Source: Variovorax sp. UMC13
GTDB taxonomy: Bacteria > Pseudomonadota > Gammaproteobacteria > Burkholderiales > Burkholderiaceae_C
Length of the DNA stretch: 64,000 nucleotides
Assembly: GCF_014170375.1 (NCBI RefSeq)
Contig: NZ_LZZW01000013.1
Span: forward strand, 124,001-188,000
Direction: 5' to 3'
A model generated the notes under the pieces. It worked only from the letters and a program-made list of their open reading frames with translations. It was not told the DNA's origin and did no database searches. This document shows positions 62,546-64,000 of the stretch, piece by piece. The translations under genes were made by a program, and so were the position numbers. Positions within the stretch are counted from its first letter, which is position 1; each line of letters starts with the position of its first letter.

Positions 62546-63444
62546 GTCTTGCGCCTGCCTCGGTCGCGGACGAGCAGAAAGCGGATGGGATTTGCGCCCG
62601 TCACCAAAACGATGGCGAATAGTATCGCGACGCACCCGGGCAGCATCCCCTTGCCAAGCGGCTCGTTCAGAAAGATCGATCCCCAGACTATGCCGAACAC
62701 GGGAATGAGAAATGCGGAAGACGTGGCGGCGCTGGTCGAGACCTCGCGCATCAGGCGCATGCTCAGCCAATACATGAGTCCCGATGTTGCAATCCCGAGG
62801 AAGAGCAAAGCCAGAACTGCGGCAATCGTTGGTCGGGCCGAAGGCAGTGCGATGATGGTCGGCCCGGCCAGGATCGCCATGGCCGAGACGTGCACGGCGG
62901 CGGAGGCAGACAATGGCGAATGCCGCACCGCGACGCGGCGCATCCAGACGGCGCCCACGCCGTAGGTCGCTGCTGCGGCGATACAAGCCAGTGCCGCAAG
63001 CAGCACCGACATCGACGGCTCGATCGGGCCCAACCTGACGAGTAGCAGAACGCCGCCAAAGCCCACGGCACAGCCGAGCGCCTTTCGCAGCGTCAGCTTC
63101 TCGTCTCCCATGGCGGCGGCCGTCATCACGCTGAACATGGGCGAGGTCGCGTTCAGCACCGCTGAATATCCGGCAGGGACATGAAGTGCCGCGATGGGAA
63201 ACAGCACGAAAGGTGCAGCCACGGTCAGCAAGCTCACCGCGGCCAGTTCCGGCCATGCGTGCCAGGGCGGCCAGGGCTGCCGCAGCGCCCGCAGCAGCAC
63301 CGCGAAGGCCACGGCCGCCAATGCACAGCGCACGCCGCCGAGCACCCACGGGCCGAGCGCCGGGCTGGCGATGCGCAGGAGCACGAACGAGCCGCCCCAT
63401 GTCGCTGACAGGACCAGCAGCTGCAGCAGGTGGCGCGGATGCAA
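62542..63444 (-). CDS. EamA/DMT superfamily transporter
   Basis: A 300-residue inner-membrane protein with about ten helices in two repeats. The first repeat starts LLVLSATWGGSFVLLRIA (conserved W-G), and the second repeat holds CIAAAATYGVGAVWMRR. SAVLNATSPMFSVM and ATSSAFLIPVFGIVWGSIFLNEPL match the two EamA signature regions. Such proteins export amino acids or metabolites, or import nucleotide sugars; the substrate is unknown. It is on the same strand as the acyl-CoA synthetase gene, 6 bases downstream, so the two may be co-transcribed. Confidence 0.92.
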   Translation of the reverse strand: MHPRHLLQLLVLSATWGGSFVLLRIASPALGPWVLGGVRCALAAVAFAVLLRALRQPWPPWHAWPELAAVSLLTVAAPFVLFPIAALHVPAGYSAVLNATSPMFSVMTAAAMGDEKLTLRKALGCAVGFGGVLLLVRLGPIEPSMSVLLAALACIAAAATYGVGAVWMRRVAVRHSPLSASAAVHVSAMAILAGPTIIALPSARPTIAAVLALLFLGIATSGLMYWLSMRLMREVSTSAATSSAFLIPVFGIVWGSIFLNEPLGKGMLPGCVAILFAIVLVTGANPIRFLLVRDRGRRKT

Positions 63445-63450
63445 GAGGGC

Positions 63451-64000
63451 CTAGCTGCCCGACACGCGAGTCGCGCGCCCGGCCCAATGCGGCTCTTTCA
63501 GTGCATGGCGCAGCACCTTGCCCGTCGTCGTGCGAGGTAGGTCCTCGGCGAATTCGACCGAGCCGACCTTCTTCACGCCGCCAACGATCGCTCGGCAGTG
63601 CGCGATCAATTCCTCCGCAGTGACCTGTGCAGTCGCGCGCAGTACGACCACTGCATGCGGGCTTTCGCCCCAGCGCGGGTGGGGCACGCCGAACACGCAG
63701 ACTTCGGCGACGGCGGGATGCGATGCGATGGCTTCTTCGATCTCGGTGGGCCAGAGGTTGTAGCCGCCCGAGACGATCATGTCGTCCTTGCGATCGACCA
63801 GGTAGACAAAGCCGTCCTCGTCCATGTAGCCCATGTCACGCGTAAGGATGCTGCCGTCCGAAAGGAAGCGGGCGGCCGTGGCTTCGGGATCGTTCCAGAT
63901 GCCGGACATCGGCGGGCCGTCCGCTGCGATCTCGCCGATCGCGCCGGCGGGCAGCGCGAGGTCTTGCTCGTCGCGGATCGTGACGCGGCACCTCGGGGTG
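63451..64000 (-). CDS. AMP-forming acyl-CoA synthetase, C-terminal part (partial)
   Basis: The frame is open to the window edge (the N-terminal part is outside). The visible 183 residues hold the A8-A10 motifs of the AMP-forming family: GYMDEDGFVYLVDRKDDMI with the conserved hinge Asp-Arg-Lys (DRK), SGGYNLWPTEIEEAIASHPAV, and the catalytic Lys in TTTGKVLRHAL near the C-terminus. It activates a carboxylic acid with ATP to the acyl-AMP and then forms the CoA thioester. The acid bound cannot be told from this end. It runs leftward into the EamA gene. Confidence 0.92.
   Translation of the reverse strand, partial: TPRCRVTIRDEQDLALPAGAIGEIAADGPPMSGIWNDPEATAARFLSDGSILTRDMGYMDEDGFVYLVDRKDDMIVSGGYNLWPTEIEEAIASHPAVAEVCVFGVPHPRWGESPHAVVVLRATAQVTAEELIAHCRAIVGGVKKVGSVEFAEDLPRTTTGKVLRHALKEPHWAGRATRVSGS

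Noticed and set aside
1..64000. CRISPR arrays
   Set aside because: No regularly spaced direct repeats were seen.

Overview
The window is high-GC bacterial DNA, most likely from a Burkholderiales/Comamonadaceae genome of the Variovorax type. This is inferred from gene families and not from a marker gene. The support is a Bug/TctC-type binding protein paired with a LysR regulator, a cobD-hisC pair, DUF1090 and DUF2243 proteins, CheB-CheR hybrid kinases, and many small lineage-restricted proteins. I found no rRNA, complete tRNA or CRISPR.

1-30 kb looks like an accessory stress/signalling region. It starts with the end of a sigma-54 activator and a DUF378 protein, then a manganese catalase. Two very large CheB-CheR-PAS-histidine kinase-receiver hybrids follow back to back (1.9-10.8 kb). 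After a patch of small genes and a frameshifted DUF892 ferritin-like gene comes a four-gene leftward operon (13.6-20.0 kb): a small protein with a possible toxin-binding-like tail, a GH5-like hydrolase, a GH1/GH-A-like hydrolase fused to a glycosyltransferase, and an ABC exporter. Next are a short-chain dehydrogenase, small winged-helix-like proteins, a stand-alone CheB that has lost its catalytic residues, a DUF2243 membrane protein, a CheB with a zinc-ribbon-like tail, a decayed TonB-dependent receptor and a cardiolipin synthase-like enzyme. There are four CheB-type domains here but no chemoreceptor, CheA or CheW.

30-37 kb carries gene-poor DNA, a phage-like small gene, a truncated and mutated second copy of the start of cobD, a P4-type integrase, and then intact cobD and hisC. 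This looks like the scar of an integrative element beside cobD.

37-46 kb has a frameshifted secreted protein, a DUF1090 protein, a 1219-residue beta-helix-like protein with two C-terminal membrane segments, an acyltransferase, a glycosyltransferase and a small monooxygenase.

46-54.5 kb holds two modules. The first is a secreted argininosuccinate-lyase-like enzyme, a divergent LysR regulator and a Bug-type binding protein. The second is three lipoproteins (alpha/beta hydrolase, calcineurin-like phosphatase, unknown) around a divergent promoter with a long inverted repeat.

54.8-62.2 kb is a coherent amino-acid uptake and breakdown unit: HAD hydrolase, ABC transporter, PLP dehydratase, PLP aminotransferase and RidA, all leftward. 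A divergent GntR/FadR regulator has a 16-bp perfect palindrome in front of it. The window ends with an IS3 transposase scrap, an EamA exporter and the C-terminal part of an acyl-CoA synthetase.
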